From the NCBI RefSeq assembly GCF_963678635.1, contig NC_087068.1, positions 25,213,311 to 25,277,310 of the forward strand: 64,000 nt of DNA, given 5' to 3'. The position numbers were made by a program, and so were the translations under genes. Under the pieces are notes generated by a model that was not told where the DNA came from, ran no database searches, and worked only from the letters and a program-made list of their open reading frames with translations. Source of the stretch: Symsagittifera roscoffensis. Its lineage: Eukaryota; Xenacoelomorpha; Acoela; Convolutidae. This document shows, one piece after another, positions 22,178 to 35,863 of this stretch (its first letter is position 1; every line of letters begins with the position of its first letter).

Positions 22178-25100
22178 AGGACAGCATGACACACATACAG
22201 TGACTTTATCCAAAGTTACGATTTGAGAAGGCCACCCGGACCTAAACTGATCTGAAGGAGCAAAGAGTATCTGGCAGAATTATACCATGTTTGATATTAA
22301 AACAACAAGATTTAGTAAATATTCAACCTTATAACGAAACAAATCAATATCAGAAATAGCTTATTTCTAAGAGTCAATAAGTCTAATAAAGCCGAGCCAA
22401 CACTAAAGACGAAACCAGATTACAACAAAGACGACAGGCTAAATATCTACAACTCAAAGCAAAAAAGCAGTTGAGGACGAGAAAACTTCAAACCTTTTTT
22501 GCAGTAAAATTAATTTCCAAATTGTTCTTTAAATTTAATTAAGTTGAAACGAATTATTAGGTGTTTTTTTTAATAATGTATAATTACTAATAAACTATTC
22601 AAAAACCAACGAGAAAGGGACAACGTTTTAAAATCTTAAAACATAAGTTTTGGATTCAAACTTAAAATCGCAGTAAGTTTTCAAAAACTTTTAAGTAACG
22701 TTTAAAAATTCTTCAAAAAAAAACAAAAACGCACACAGTTGAAATTTTATGGTTATTAGATAAGTTATACTTTAGGATCAACATCTTCTCTTGTGATTCT
22801 TTCCTGAAACAATCGAAACTTCAAAGAGCAACCTAATCAAAAACAAGATCACGAAGGCCTTCCATGAATCTTTAACCAATTTAAAATTATTTTTACTATA
22901 AAATTATCAACGCTTCACCTTGATTATCAATTTTGAAATATGGATTTTGAAAATTTGGTTTTAAACCTTAAACTTGATCATTAAATTTTCTCCTTGGCTT
23001 TTTTTGTTATATCTCTTGCATCAAATCTTTCTTGAAAACAGATCATCAAGGTTTTTGTTGGATCTTCTAAATATTTTTCAAACCATACCCTTTACAACAA
23101 GTGTCAAACAACTTCAAGCGTCGATTCATCCTCCAATCTTTAAAAGCGACGCAGGACTAACTGAAAAATTTTCCTACAAACTCACCTTTTAATTAAGATA
23201 AACAGTGAAGAACTTCAGTTACTAATTCTCAATTGACCCCTACATTTTTTTTGACCCAAAACTCTAAACACATTTAGAGTTTGTGAGCCTTAAAAAATTA
23301 TCTAACGATCTATTTGTGTTCTAAATATACTCGAATTTTTTTATTGATTTACTTTTCTCCAACCCTCGCTGTGATCTCGATCCCCATTTAGATTAGATTA
23401 AAATTACTTATATGTAGAAAAGGCTACTTATTGAGAGCAGTAAAATATGATTTTTTGAACTGATATACTCTCTCCCTAACTCATCTTGTCACGACAAGTT
23501 GACGTGAGGATTCAGGATAACCTCAAAAAAAAGAAATAAAAGTTTTGGCAACAAAAATTGAAACCTGGATTTTGTATCAGTCATCCCAACTTTTTTTTAT
23601 CGAAAGATAGTTTAGCAAACTAACAAAGAATAGTTGTACACAGTTCCCTCCAGATTCTAAGTACGCCCTTGTTTATATCACAAAAAAAGAAACAAACTTT
23701 AAGAAAGTTTTTCTAGGCAACAAAACAATTTCAGAACCCGACACAGCAGCTCGATACAATGTCTCAAAAACCTCCGAAATCAAATAAACAATCAAAATAA
23801 CAAAAAAAGCAAAGAACGAGTCGGAAGGGACAACAAAATCATCAATAAAAAGTAAACGTATAAAAAAACGAATACAATAGAAAACTACTACCAATCTACT
23901 CTTGCAACCAACCTACACGACTTATTGAAAAATGAACATTAACAGTGATACCACACAAAAATGAATCAAAACGACGAAAACTTTCAGGAAAATTCTAATT
24001 TACCATTTGTCATAACTCCGATCAGTGATCCATCACCAGGTCAAGTACAATTTTGTCACAACCTAAATATAGTTTTACTTGGCAAATGCACCAGCCAATG
24101 TCAACGTCAATTTTTAGAAGTAGAACAAAAAAGACAAGCACTCGACCATTGCCTATTAAACATAAGTAATATTACCTCACAATACGGTATACTCACCATT
24201 GAAATCCAGATTTCACTTCAATGCCACCCCACAGAAAGTAAACAAATGATGTAGAACAAAGTTAATCAAAAATTTTTGAAGAATTCAACAAAAGTATACC
24301 TCATTAAATTTTAACAACGAACAGTTTCAGCGTTAACAAATGTTGTTTTTTAATTCACCTAGAATTTTAATTCCATAAAAGATACAGATGAATTATTTTG
24401 TAATTCACGCGACATTATTCCGGACAAACATTATTATGAACAGAAAAAATGCTTTTTTTTCAAGATCAATAAATGCTTTGCGCGAAAAATTGAGAGACAC
24501 AGAAACTTCTAAAATTGCAAAAATCTATCTACGAAAACTGTTAGCGTGGTTCCAATTAGATTATTGGCAACACAATCTAGACTTAACTGAGCAATTTAGA
24601 AAAAAATAATCTCACTCTGTGATGACGACACAATTTTGGCAGTTGGAATAGATTATTTATAGGACCCCGAAAAAAAACATGAGATGTTTTTTGACATGCC
24701 AAATGATGTTCAAAGCTCAGCAAATGAAAAGATATTTCTACATTAAACTGTTTAAAGTAACTCCACTAACCACAGATACAACATCATTATCCTAAACTGC
24801 AACTTTGCGCAGTAGAACATTTGACAATAGACTGAATGCAACAGTCATGCATTAACACGAAAATCTAAATAGAACTACAACGTTGAGTCGGCAAGATATT
24901 CAAACACCATCACACTTTTTACAAACAAAGATTTAGTTAAAATCACACTATTAACAAGACAACAAAATATATCACCTCTTCAACCAACAGTGACAACACT
25001 ACATAGTAAAAAAATACCCGTTTCGCACACAATGCTGAAATCCACAATTAAATCAACCATTTTAACAAATTCTTCGCGAATGGGTCAACAAACATATAGA

Positions 25101-25990
25101 CCGATAACGAAAAAACGATACTTCAGTGGACCTAAAAACAAACGTGCAAACCAGTTTGCAAAATATAAGTACAATTTTTTTGCAATCAAAAAATGAACCA
25201 AACTCACACCCGATTAAAGCAAAGCAATTACAAGCTCTTGACCAATTTTATAATCAGCAACAAATCAAAAGTTAAAGTCCACAATCGGTAGGTTTCCAAG
25301 ATAAACTTAACACTCAAACAGACCATACAGAAAACAACCCTTTTTTTCAACAAAGCAAAGTTAACTCAATTAATGGACATTTCAATATCAAAAATCCATC
25401 AAACTTCTCGTAATATGAAGTTAAATTCCATCGAATTCAACAAAAAAAAATAATTCTAACCAACCAAAATACCAATGAAACAATATTGATAAACCAGAAG
25501 ATATTCACCAAAAACATATTTTTGAATTGTGTTTCGACTGCCAAAAATTGAATCACAAAAGACTAAAATAACAATAAATCCGACTTTTCTTCAGCCAAAT
25601 TAAAGCACGCAAACAAAGTGTTCAATGTATACTCAATGGGGAAAGAAACACCAATGCCGTACAATTTACAACAACAAAAAATTAGCCTAAATTTCACTCA
25701 AATACCCAACACAGCCGAATCACTAAAATTGACGATGAATCCAAACCTTATGGTGAATTATCTATTACATAAACCAGGCCGCTAATGGTTCTCACAGGAG
25801 CAGAACTTGAATACTCAGTTGAAGAATAATTAAATGCCGTTACAGGCAATTAGAAAAAAATTGAATCAATCAACTACCTTTTAATAAAAATTGGATCACA
25901 GAGGTGCAGCCTTAGTACAATCATTAATTGAGGGAGCAGCTCAAAAAAGATTTTTAGTAATTAAATTAAAAATAAAATCAGATTGGAAAA
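22178..25990 (+). repeat. 3.8-kb tandem unit 1 (degraded retroelement)
   Basis: It starts AGGACAGCATGAC and is repeated head-to-tail from 25994, an offset of 3,816 bp at the start and about 3,809 bp at the end. It contains a non-coding front part with an AT-rich promoter-like stretch and the palindrome CTTGTCACGACAAG (23484-23497). A-rich remnants of reading frames follow: 23961-24254 and 24388-24609, a zinc-knuckle-like CFDCQKLNHKR near 25529, and PLMVLTGAEL near 25780-25807, similar to a retroviral protease site lacking its Asp. All frames are broken, and the family was not identified. Confidence 0.8.
23961..24254 (+). pseudogene. gag-like reading-frame remnant, unit 1
   Basis: A 97-codon frame, MNQNDENFQENSN onward, with no recognised domain. 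It is repeated with an internal stop in unit 2 at 27770-28064. Its place ahead of the zinc-knuckle and protease remnants suggests the start of a retroelement gag. The assignment is by position only. Confidence 0.35.
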
Positions 25991-25993
25991 AAT

Positions 25994-28900
25994 AGGACAG
26001 CATGACACACAGGCGGTGAATTTATCCAAAATTACTATTTGAGAAGGCCACCCGGACCTAAACTGATCTGAAGGAGCAAAGAGTAACTAGCAGAATTATA
26101 CCATGTTTGACATTAAAACAACAAGATTTAGTAAATATTCAACAATATAACGAAACAAATCAATATCAGAAATAGCCTATTTCTAAGATTCAATAAGTCT
26201 AATAAAGCCAAGCCAACACTAGAGACGAAACCAGATTAAAATAAAGACGACAGGCTAAATATCTACGTCTCAAAGCAAAAAAGCAGTTGAGGACGAGAAA
26301 ACTTCAAACCTTTTTCGCAGTAAAATTTATTTTCAAATTGTTCCACAAATTGAATTAAGTAGAAACGAATTATTAGGTGTTTTTTTAATAATGTATAATA
26401 ACTAATAAATTATTCAAAAAACAACGAGAAAGGGACAACGTTTTAAAATCTTAAAACATAAGTTTTGGATTCAAACTTAAAATCGCAGTAAGTTTTCAAA
26501 AACTTTTAGGTAACGTTTAAAAATTCTTCAAAACAAAACAAAAACGCACACAGTTGAAAGTTTATGGTTATTAGACAAGTGATACTTTAGGATTAACATC
26601 TTCTCTTGTGATTCTTTCCTGAAACAATCGAAACTTCAAAGAGCAACCTAATCAAAAACAAGATCACGAAGGCCTTCCATGAATATTTAACCAATTTAAA
26701 ATTATTTTAAGTATAAAATTATCAATGGTTCTCGTTGATTATCAATTTTGAAACATGGATTTTGAACTTTTGATTTTAAACCTTAAACTTGATCATTAAA
26801 TTTTCTCCTTGGCTTTTTTTGTTAAATATATTGCATCAAATCTTTCTTGAAAACAGATCATCAAGGTTTTTGTTGGATCTCCTAAGAATTTTTCAAACCA
26901 TACTCTTTACAACAAGTGTCAAACAACTTCAAGCGTCGATTCATCCTCCAACCTTTTAAAATGACGCAGGACTAACCGAAAAAATTTCTTACAAACTCAC
27001 CTTTTAATTAAGATAAACAGTGAAGAACTTCAGTTACTAATTCTCAATTGACCCCTACATTTTTTTTGACCTAACACTCTAAACACACTTAGAGTTTGTG
27101 AGCCCTGAAAAATTATCTAACGATCTATTTGTGTTCTAAATATACTCGAATTTTTTTATTGATTTACTTTTCTCCAACCCTCGCTGTGATCTCGATCCCC
27201 ATTTAGATTAGATTAAAATTACTTATATGTAGAAAAGGCTACTTATTGAGAGCAGTAAAATATGATTTTTTGAACTGATATACTCTCTCCCTAACTCATC
27301 TTGTCACGACAAGTTGATGTGAGGTTTCAGGATAACCTCAAAAAAAATAAGAATTAAAAGTTCTGGCAACAAAAATTGAAATCTGGATTTTTTATCAGTC
27401 ATCCACACTTTTTTTTGTCGAAAGATAGTTTAGCAAATTAACAAACAATAGTTGTACACAGTTGCCTCCAGATTCTAAATACGACCTTGTTATTATCACA
27501 AAAAAAAATAACAAATTTTAAGAAAGTTTTTCTAGGCAACAAAACAATTTCAGAACCCGACACAGCAGCTCGATACAAGGTCTCAAAAACCTCCGAAATC
27601 AAATAAACGACCAAAATAACAAATAAAGCAAAGAACAAGTCGGAAGCGACAACAATAAAAAGTAAACGTATAAAAAACGAATACAATAGAAAACTACTAC
27701 CACTCTACTCTTGCAACCAACCTACGCGACTTGTTGAAAATTGAACATTAACAGTGATACCACACACAAATGAACCAAAACGACGAAAACTTTCAGGAAA
27801 ATTCTAATTTACCATTTGTCATAACTCCGATCAGTGATCCATCACCTGGTCAAGTACAATTTTGTCACAACCTAAATATAGTTTTACTTGGCAAATGCAA
27901 CAGCCAATGTCAACGTCAATTTTTAGAAGTAGAATAAACAAGACAAGCACTCGACTATTGCCTATTAAATATAAGTAATATTGCCTCACAATGCGGTATA
28001 CTCACCATTGAAATCCAGATTTCACTTCATTGCCACCACACAGAAAGTAAACAAATGATGTAGAACAAAGTTAATCAAAAATTTTTTGAAGAATTCAAAA
28101 AAAGTATACCTCATTAAATTTTAACAACGAACAGTTTCAACGTTCACAAATGTTGTTTTTGAAATCATCTATAATTTTAATTCCAAAAAAGATACAAATG
28201 AAACATTTTGTGTTTCACGCGACAATATTCGGACAAACATTATTAAGAACGGAAATAATTCTTTTTTTCAAGATCAATAAATGCTTTGCGCGAAAAATTG
28301 AGAGACACAGAAATTTCTAAAATGCCAAAAGTCTATCTACAAAAACTGTTAGCGTGGTTCCAATTAGAGTATTGGCAACACAATCTACACTTAATTGAGC
28401 AATCTAGAAAAAAATATTCTCACTCTCTGATGGCGACACAATTTTAGCAGTTGGAATAGATTATTTATAGGACCCCGAAAAAAATCATGAGATGTTTTTT
28501 GACATGCCAAATGATATTCAAAGCTCAGAAATTGAAAATATATCCCTACATAAAACTGTTTAAGGTAACTCCACTAACCACAGATACAACATCATTAACC
28601 TTAACTGCAACTTTGCGCAGTAGAACATTTGACAATAGACTGAATGCAACAGTCATGCATTAACACGAAAATCTAAATAGAACTACAACGTTAAGTCGGC
28701 AAGATATTCAAACACCATCACAATTTTTACAAATGAAGAATTAGTTAAAACCACACTAGTAACAAGACAACAAAATATATCACCTCTTCAACCAACAGTG
28801 ACAACACTACATAGTAAAAAAAATACCCGTTCCGCAAACAATGCTGAAATCCACAATTAAATCAACCATTTTAACAAATTCTTCGCGAATGGGTCAACAA

Positions 28901-29798
28901 ACATATAGACCGATAACGAAAAAACGATACTTCAGTGGACCTAAAAACAAACGTGCAAACCAGTTTGCAAAATATAAGTACAATTTTTTTGCAATCAAAA
29001 AATGAACCAAACTCACACCCGATTAAAGCAAAGCAATTACAAGCTCTTGACCAATTTTATAATCAGCAACAAATCAAAAGTTAAAGTCCACAATCGGTAG
29101 GTTTCCAAGATAAACTTAACACTCAAACAGACCATACAGAAAACAACCCTTTTTTTCAACAAAGCAAAGTTAACTCAATTAATGGACATTTCAATATCAA
29201 AAATCCATCAAACTTCTCGTAATATGAAGTTAAATTCCATCGAATTCAACAAAAAAAAATAATTCTAACCAACCAAAATACCAATGGAACAATATTGATA
29301 AACCAGAAGATATTCACCAAAAACATATTTTTGAATTGTGTTTCGACTACCAAAAATTGAATCACAAAAGACTAAAATAACAATAAATCCGACTTTTCTT
29401 CAGCCAAATTAAAGCACGCAAACAAAGTATTCAATGTATACTCAATGGGGAAAGAAACACTAATGCCGTACAATTTACAACAACAAAAAAATAGCCTAAA
29501 TTTCACTCAAATACCCAACACAGCCAAATCACTAAAAATGACGATGAATCCAAACCTTATGGTGAATCATCTATTACATAAAACAGGCCGCTAATGGTTC
29601 TCACAGGAGCAGAACTTGAATACTCAGTTGAAGAATAAATAAATGCCGTTACAGCCAATTAGAAAAAAACTGAATCAATCAACTACATTTTAATCAAAAT
29701 TGGATCACATAGGTGCAGCCTTAGTACAATCAACCATTGAGGGAGCAGCTCAAAAAAGATTTTCAGTAATAAAATTAAAAATAATATCAGATTGGAAA
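25994..29798 (+). repeat. 3.8-kb tandem unit 2 (degraded retroelement)
   Basis: Collinear with 22178-25990. Most of it differs from unit 1 at several percent of sites with small indels, but about 28860-29280 against 25040-25460 is almost unchanged. The gag-like frame here (from 27770) has an extra stop (GAATAAACA near 27930). The sequence after 29798 continues without a repeat. Confidence 0.8.
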
Positions 29799-32700
29799 CG
29801 TTTCACACTAAAAATCTCAAAAATAATTGATTCAGAGAGAAACAAACAAATTCAACCGAGTCAAAGAGAAACCTAATTGATTCAGAGATAAACAAAAAAA
29901 CAGCTTGCCAAACGAATAGAAACGCTCAAAGATAAGTATACGCAAAAACTCATTATCAAATTTTCAACGTTTAAAAAAACATCATATTTTTTCAAATGTT
30001 TGTTATTTAAACAATCAAAAAAAAATAATTGAAACCATTATCTGGTTATGCATATCATTCCCCGTTGCTGAACCTCATCAAAAGAACAGTAATCAAAACA
30101 CGCATAAGTTATACATGTCTGACCTTGATTTCAGACAAAGATTTGAATAATCAAATCATCATCAAAATTTTCGAAAAAAGTAGAATTTTATGATCCCTCT
30201 AAATCAAATTGAAAACAAAATACAAACATATCAAACTGACTTGATAGTATTTCTCTCTTTCATTCTCTTCATTATCATCAAAAATTGTTATCCATATTAC
30301 TTTCTGTTTCAAAAAAACCATTTTTTGTCTTCAATTTCTAAAGATGTAAGTTAATATGCATCCGCCAATCACAGCTTTACTTTCTTTGCACGCTTTCTAT
30401 TCGCCACCGCCGTTCAGTTAAACTATCTAATCCCATAATGAACTAGATCTTGAACTAAGACACAGAGACCTACAGAACAAAAATAAGCAACATATACATA
30501 TTTGACAATTCAAATATACATCATATCAAAATTACAATTGCTCCCTATCACCATGAACAAAAATCAACAATTTTGAATAAATTAATACCTCTAAAATCCC
30601 TAGAAGAGAATAATCAAGTTAGTCTAAATTGAATTAATCCAAAAATCACCTAGCCTAAAAGTAAAATACATCGCAAAACCTCTGTTTATCCAATGAATAA
30701 TCAAAAATTAGCATATCAATTTTAAAAACTATAGACTAATTTTCACCAATATCTTTGTTACACCCCCACTTGTCAAAAAGCAATGAAAAAACCTGACCTC
30801 ATTTAAGAGGTACGCCCTAAAAATGAAAAACCTTTCGGACAAATGAAATCATTTTCTAAATGCTCACCTTCTGAACAGTTGCTAGTCTTTTCAGAAACAA
30901 TTTACTTTTTCAAATCAAGTTTTTCAATTTTTTCCAAGCTTCTGCTTTTTCCATTTTACTGAAACTTTAAAAATTAAAATCAATCTTCTAGTTTTTTGTG
31001 TTCAGTGCACCATTTCTAAACCGTCTTGCAAATCTTTTGTTCCCTTTCTGAATCGATTGACTATTTTATCAGATACTATAGTCAATGACAGTTTTCCTTT
31101 AAAATACTAAGATATCTCTTCATCAAGAAATAATTCCTGATAATTCTTACAATGTTTCGTATCTTATTACCATCCTTAATCCTTGCAGTTCATAATTAGT
31201 TTAAAAGATCCACAATCACCTTTGTATTAGCTACAATATTGATAACCATTTTTTTGGAAGAAATCCAACAATATAATATAGCCTCTTAAGATTGACAATA
31301 AAAAATGTAATGTGTTATCATTATTGCTGATCAAACTCTAACGACAAAGTCCCCACTTACCAATCCATCCGAGAACCCTACCCTAAATCCTCGTACAACA
31401 CATAGTTCAAACATACAATCTGACCATTCGCAGGTATCTTTTCGAATGTCTTATGACAAATCCCTTACACCTTTGAAGACCGACAAGCACTATTGTCTTG
31501 TCCGAACCATTAACTCCTGCACATCATCATGCACCCTTGATCACACCACAATATGAAGCAACAAAAGACATATACCCATCATTACCACAAGACTTAAACA
31601 GAACAAGAAATCCCAGTCAAAACCAACCTCAAACAAAAAATGACAATTGAAAGACTCACACGCGACAAAATAGGAATCTCAAAACACCACGAGTTCAATT
31701 TAATATAATTTAATCGCCTGTACCTTCAGTTTTATCAACACTACTAATAACTACCACCGAAGGTACTCTCACTCGTACAAGCCTAAGCTCGCCACCATAT
31801 ACGCCAAATTTTCCATCAGAATACTTAGGTTCAACCCCTGCTTCTGAACAAATAAGAGAAACCCCCTTCAGTTCCCCAACACCTTCCCAGAGACTGACAT
31901 ATTGGATGAACTACAAATATCCACACTTCAATATCCAAAAACAACCAATAACAAGGGGCTAAATATCTTTTTATAAACCATTTTCGGAACTATCATACAC
32001 ATGCATCTTTTAAAAAAGTTATAGTAAACACAACGAAAATGTAGTTCCTCCTACCATCTCCTACCACATTTCGAAACCTTAATTCACGGCAATCCATCAC
32101 CACGCACAGGCAGGACCACAAGACCTCCTGGTAACTCAATTTGATGACGAAGATAATCAATGAAAAAAAATTGCAATAAACCCAGTAACACAATGCAAAT
32201 CAGAACCTCAAGCAATCGAAACAAACAATGTTATTGCCACACTTTACTCTAAAGCACCGCGCTAAAACACCAACAGGTATTGAAATTACACAAAACTTTT
32301 TGAAACGAAATTTCACTCACAAGTATCAAGTGGAATTAAAAAATAGAAAAATAGATATGAATCATATTACCAAAAAACAATTTGAACGCTTGCTACAACT
32401 CAACTAAACGTTTGTAGAAACAAATTAAAACGTTTGAAGTTAGTTTGAAATAATGAAGAAATAGAGCACCCGTAAAACTTTTTATTTTTCAAGACTCGAC
32501 ACATCAACATCAATAAAAACAGAGTCAAAGTCAATTTCGACGTGACTATAAATACCTTCATCACGCTGTACATGGAAATTATTTTAAAAACTTGATTTGG
32601 ATACCACGCTTTGGAAAAAAACATGAATACCAGGCTTTGGCATAAAAAACCCATCTAATTGTAAAACTAGTGCAAAAAAAAACAGGAAACCAAGAAAAAA

Positions 32701-33458
32701 AATATTTTTCAATTGGAAAACACAACTCGAACAAGTTGAAGCTACACGAGATTTAAAAGACGTCACTATAATAAACCAAGACATCCGCTTACCATGTAAG
32801 ATTAATCAGGGATTTTGTGATTCCACTACTCGTTCCAGGCAACCATACAAGAACCAACATTTAAGTCACATAAGACAAAGTACGTAAATTGAAGTTTCAC
32901 AAAAAATGCTTCATAGAAATCATTTCATTTGATAAACGATGTTATCAACGAATACCAAATTTTATAAAAATTAAAGTTTTTTTCTTGAAAAACTCTCAAG
33001 ATGTCACTACTTTTAGGTTACCGCCAATCCGTTAGGACTAGAAAATAGCCACAATGTATAATTTTTAATTCGAAACGAAGTTAAATATCATCTCTTCACA
33101 CCATATCCCAAACGATAAAAGAATTCTGACGCGGGAAATTAAAAGGATAGAAAGAAAGTGATGAAGGTTTTTGTTTTAAAGTTTTCATGTGAGGTTCTTC
33201 TATAATTTGCTCGTATGTTTCATCTGTGCTTTGTGTTTGATAAGCAATATGAAAAAACTTGCTTCGATGTATTTCTTTAATTTGATCAAGACGTAATGCT
33301 AATGAACACGTTGTTTTAAAATTTGAGTGAAGGAATAATTGCAAGTGATGTTGATTCGAAGAACAATTCGAATAACAAGTTACCAGAATGTATACGCGCA
33401 ATAGCCAAAAACCTTAAAATTTTTAGATAAACTTGAAAATATACTCAAACTTCAACAT
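29799..33458. other. Low-complexity AT-rich sequence, no supported gene
   Basis: A-rich plus-strand composition like that of the 3.8-kb units continues to about 32 kb, suggesting further decayed retroelement, but no domain can be read. From 32 kb to the gap there are only short frames. A 101-codon minus-strand frame (33096-33401) could belong to the virus-like element to the right, but it has no recognisable motif. Confidence 0.45.
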
Positions 33459-33658
33459 NNNNNNNNNNNNNNNNNNNNNNNNNNNNNNNNNNNNNNNNNN
33501 NNNNNNNNNNNNNNNNNNNNNNNNNNNNNNNNNNNNNNNNNNNNNNNNNNNNNNNNNNNNNNNNNNNNNNNNNNNNNNNNNNNNNNNNNNNNNNNNNNNN
33601 NNNNNNNNNNNNNNNNNNNNNNNNNNNNNNNNNNNNNNNNNNNNNNNNNNNNNNNNNN
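33459..33658. other. Assembly gap of 200 N
   Basis: A run of exactly 200 undetermined bases, so probably a placeholder gap of unknown true size. It removes the start of the core-protein gene and possibly other genes of the virus-like element. Confidence 0.98.
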
Positions 33659-33663
33659 TGGCT

Positions 33664-34002
33664 ATGGGTATTGGACGAGTAGCACTTCCGTTAGCTCGGA
33701 AATTTATAGTACCAGCAGCAAAACGTATTGGAAAAGAATTACTTGTTCAAGCAGCACCCGAATTAATAGACATAGCAACCAGGAAGAAAACGACCAAACA
33801 AGCCTTGAAAAACACAGTAAAAAACACAATCAAAAAACAAGTTGGAGCTGGACGCAGTAAGTCCCATATGAGCAGAAAACGGAAGAGAGCAACAACAACA
33901 ACAACAACAAGAAAAAGAAAAACAAAAGCTCTCATTCCACAGAAACGAACCCCACTGAGAAGTCGGTCCAACTTTTTCACCAAAGTACGAAATGATTTCT
34001 AA
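33664..34002 (+). CDS. Basic virion core protein (adenovirus pX/pVI-like position), start uncertain
   Basis: From the first ATG after the gap (33664) there are 112 residues. The true start may be in the gap. The N-terminus is a hydrophobic amphipathic stretch (MGIGRVALPLARKF), followed by repeated Lys/Thr (TTKQALKNTVKNTIKK), then highly basic runs (SRKRKRATTTTTTRKRKTK) ending KVRNDF. This layout matches small DNA-condensing or membrane-active core proteins that lie just before the capsid gene in Polinton/adinto-like viruses. Its stop overlaps the capsid start by 11 bp, as in compact viral genomes. It probably acts in the virion and nucleus. The role is inferred from composition and position. 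Confidence 0.7.
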   Translation: MGIGRVALPLARKFIVPAAKRIGKELLVQAAPELIDIATRKKTTKQALKNTVKNTIKKQVGAGRSKSHMSRKRKRATTTTTTRKRKTKALIPQKRTPLRSRSNFFTKVRNDF

Positions 34003-35308
34003 TTTATTGCCAACTGAAGCAACTCACAGCTCATTAGATTTATTTGAAAAGCCCCCTCTACTCGTTACATTTGAAAATGCGTTCACTCAAAAAATTGGTC
34101 CATCTTATTCACCTGATGGTCCTATGCTCGAATTCGAAGTTTTAGGAGATAGAAACAACTTTATCGATCTTCAACGAACTCGCTTGGAGATTGTAGCACG
34201 CGTTGTTCAAAATAATGGTAATGTACTGCGAACTCATGCTACAGAGGCAGCACAACGAGACACCCCATATTTGGTTAACAATCCACTTTCATCTTTATTT
34301 TCCGATTGCACAATGTCCTTGAATGGAGAAAAAATTTCAACAACCAATGCCAATTTTGCCCATAAGAGTTTCATTGAGACCGAATTTTCACATGGTAATG
34401 ATGCAAAGAAAACATGGCTTGCTTGTCAAGGTTATTATTATGAAGATAATCCATCAGGTATTGATGGTGCCAATGGGCGAGCTGAAGATGTCGCTGAACG
34501 TAAACGAATCGTAGCTGCATCAACCGAATTCCGTTTATTTGGTAAAATTGCTTGTGATTTTTTATCATGTGACAAACATCTTATCAGCGGTGTTACAATA
34601 AGACTTTCTCTGAGACGATCTCCTAATGACTTTGTTATCATGTCTGAGCATAGAGATAAACATTACCGTGTTGAAATCACTGAGGCTAACCTATATGTGC
34701 GCAAAATGACAGTAACCGATTTTGTGCTATCGTCGATAGAAAAAACTCTGTTGAAAACACCCGCAATATACAATTATATTGAAGTTTTACCGAGAACTTT
34801 TTTGGCCACAACTGGTGTGCAAAGCTGGCGACAAGAAGACGTTTTTGCCAAAGAGCCAGTTCGTCGAATGATTTTAGCAATGAGCTCGAATACAGCATAC
34901 CTGGGAACTAACCGAACAAACCCGTTTCATTATCAAAAACTTCAGCTGAATGAAATCATTGTTTACCGAAACGGTCTGCCCATTGCAGGAACTCCTGTGT
35001 CAACGACTGATAACAAAAGGGTATACTATAACACATTGGAAGCTCTAGACTTTGTTTTCAACAATAGTCATGGAATCAGTTTGGCTAATTATCACAATCA
35101 TTATATTATGGCATTTGATCTCACATCTACTCAGGAGGCTTCACATGACTTTATTCATCCTGAATTGACCAATTGCACCATTTCAGTAGAACTGAAGTTT
35201 GATGCACCGCTGGGGGAAAATGTAGAGTTACTTTTCATGGGAGAGCGTGCATCAACAGTTTACGTGCGTTCCGATAGAAAAATAGCTAAAAACACTCTAA
35301 TGAGTTGA
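33992..35308 (+). CDS. Major capsid protein of Polinton/adinto-like virus (F54H12.2-like family)
   Basis: An intact frame of 438 codons. Near the N-terminus SSLDLFEKPP and later VNNPLSSLFSDCTMSLNGEK are hallmarks of the family widely annotated in animal genomes as F54H12.2-like, understood to be jelly-roll capsid proteins. Further family-typical segments are FIETEFSHGNDAKK (residues about 128-141), RTNPFHYQKLQLNEIIVYRNG and a late YIMAFDLTST. It would build the icosahedral shell. It lies between the core protein (11-bp overlap) and the protease (13 bp downstream), the expected morphogenesis cluster. No stop or frameshift is visible, and no intron is needed. The double jelly-roll fold is inferred from family, not seen. 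Confidence 0.85.
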   Translation: MISNLLPTEATHSSLDLFEKPPLLVTFENAFTQKIGPSYSPDGPMLEFEVLGDRNNFIDLQRTRLEIVARVVQNNGNVLRTHATEAAQRDTPYLVNNPLSSLFSDCTMSLNGEKISTTNANFAHKSFIETEFSHGNDAKKTWLACQGYYYEDNPSGIDGANGRAEDVAERKRIVAASTEFRLFGKIACDFLSCDKHLISGVTIRLSLRRSPNDFVIMSEHRDKHYRVEITEANLYVRKMTVTDFVLSSIEKTLLKTPAIYNYIEVLPRTFLATTGVQSWRQEDVFAKEPVRRMILAMSSNTAYLGTNRTNPFHYQKLQLNEIIVYRNGLPIAGTPVSTTDNKRVYYNTLEALDFVFNNSHGISLANYHNHYIMAFDLTSTQEASHDFIHPELTNCTISVELKFDAPLGENVELLFMGERASTVYVRSDRKIAKNTLMS

Positions 35309-35321
35309 CTCGGTGAAAAAA

Positions 35322-35759
35322 ATGGACAATTTACAGATTACTGAGCTTATTCACCGATGCAAGCATTTGAAACATCAATTTTGTGGCATTTTTTCCGCTA
35401 ACTTAGCATTTAATACAATATTGAAACGTGACAATACTTTCATGATAGTGAACGCATCAAACTCAGACCAGCCAGGAACTCATTGGTTACTGTTTGCTCA
35501 AGCTGGTGGTCAAATCTTTTTTGCAGATCCTCTTGGACGAAGCCTACACAACTATCCACATGTATACAAAAATATGAGACGTTCTATCCATGAGGGAAAC
35601 CAAATACTGATGAATAAGCCAATCCAATCAGCTAACTCGGTCTTGTGCGGACTTTATTGTATTTATGTTGCTCATGTTATAATTTCATCTAAATTTCCTA
35701 TAGGTTTCAAGGTTAATGACCATGACATGATGCGATTTGCTAAACATATGATGTTATAA
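35322..35759 (+). CDS. Adenain-like cysteine protease (virion maturation)
   Basis: 145 residues from ATG 35322 (an upstream in-frame GTG exists at 35313). The catalytic set of the adenovirus/Polinton maturation protease is in order: His in GTHWLLF, Asp in FFADPLG, Gln in KPIQS and Cys in SVLCGLYCIY. Spacing and length fit the family (about 140-200 residues). It would cleave capsid and core precursors in the particle. It sits directly downstream of the capsid gene on the same strand and ends about 100 bp from the stop of the opposing minus-strand gene, so the two clusters converge. No inactivating change is visible. Confidence 0.88.
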   Translation: MDNLQITELIHRCKHLKHQFCGIFSANLAFNTILKRDNTFMIVNASNSDQPGTHWLLFAQAGGQIFFADPLGRSLHNYPHVYKNMRRSIHEGNQILMNKPIQSANSVLCGLYCIYVAHVIISSKFPIGFKVNDHDMMRFAKHMML

Positions 35760-35863
35760 CTTTGTGATACTGATGCATTTCTTTAAGGATTTATAATTTA
35801 TTTTTAAGAAAAAAACATGTTTTATGGTTGCTAGAACACTTGCCTCTGGCGTTATCGCAGGCT

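Noticed and set aside
33096-33401. Minus-strand 101-codon frame next to the gap
   Set aside because: It starts at TTG, has no recognisable motif and lies in AT-rich sequence. It might belong to the virus-like element but cannot be supported.
33433-34002. A 189-codon frame running across the N gap
   Set aside because: The bases in the gap are unknown and 200 N is probably a placeholder, so only the part after 33658 is used.
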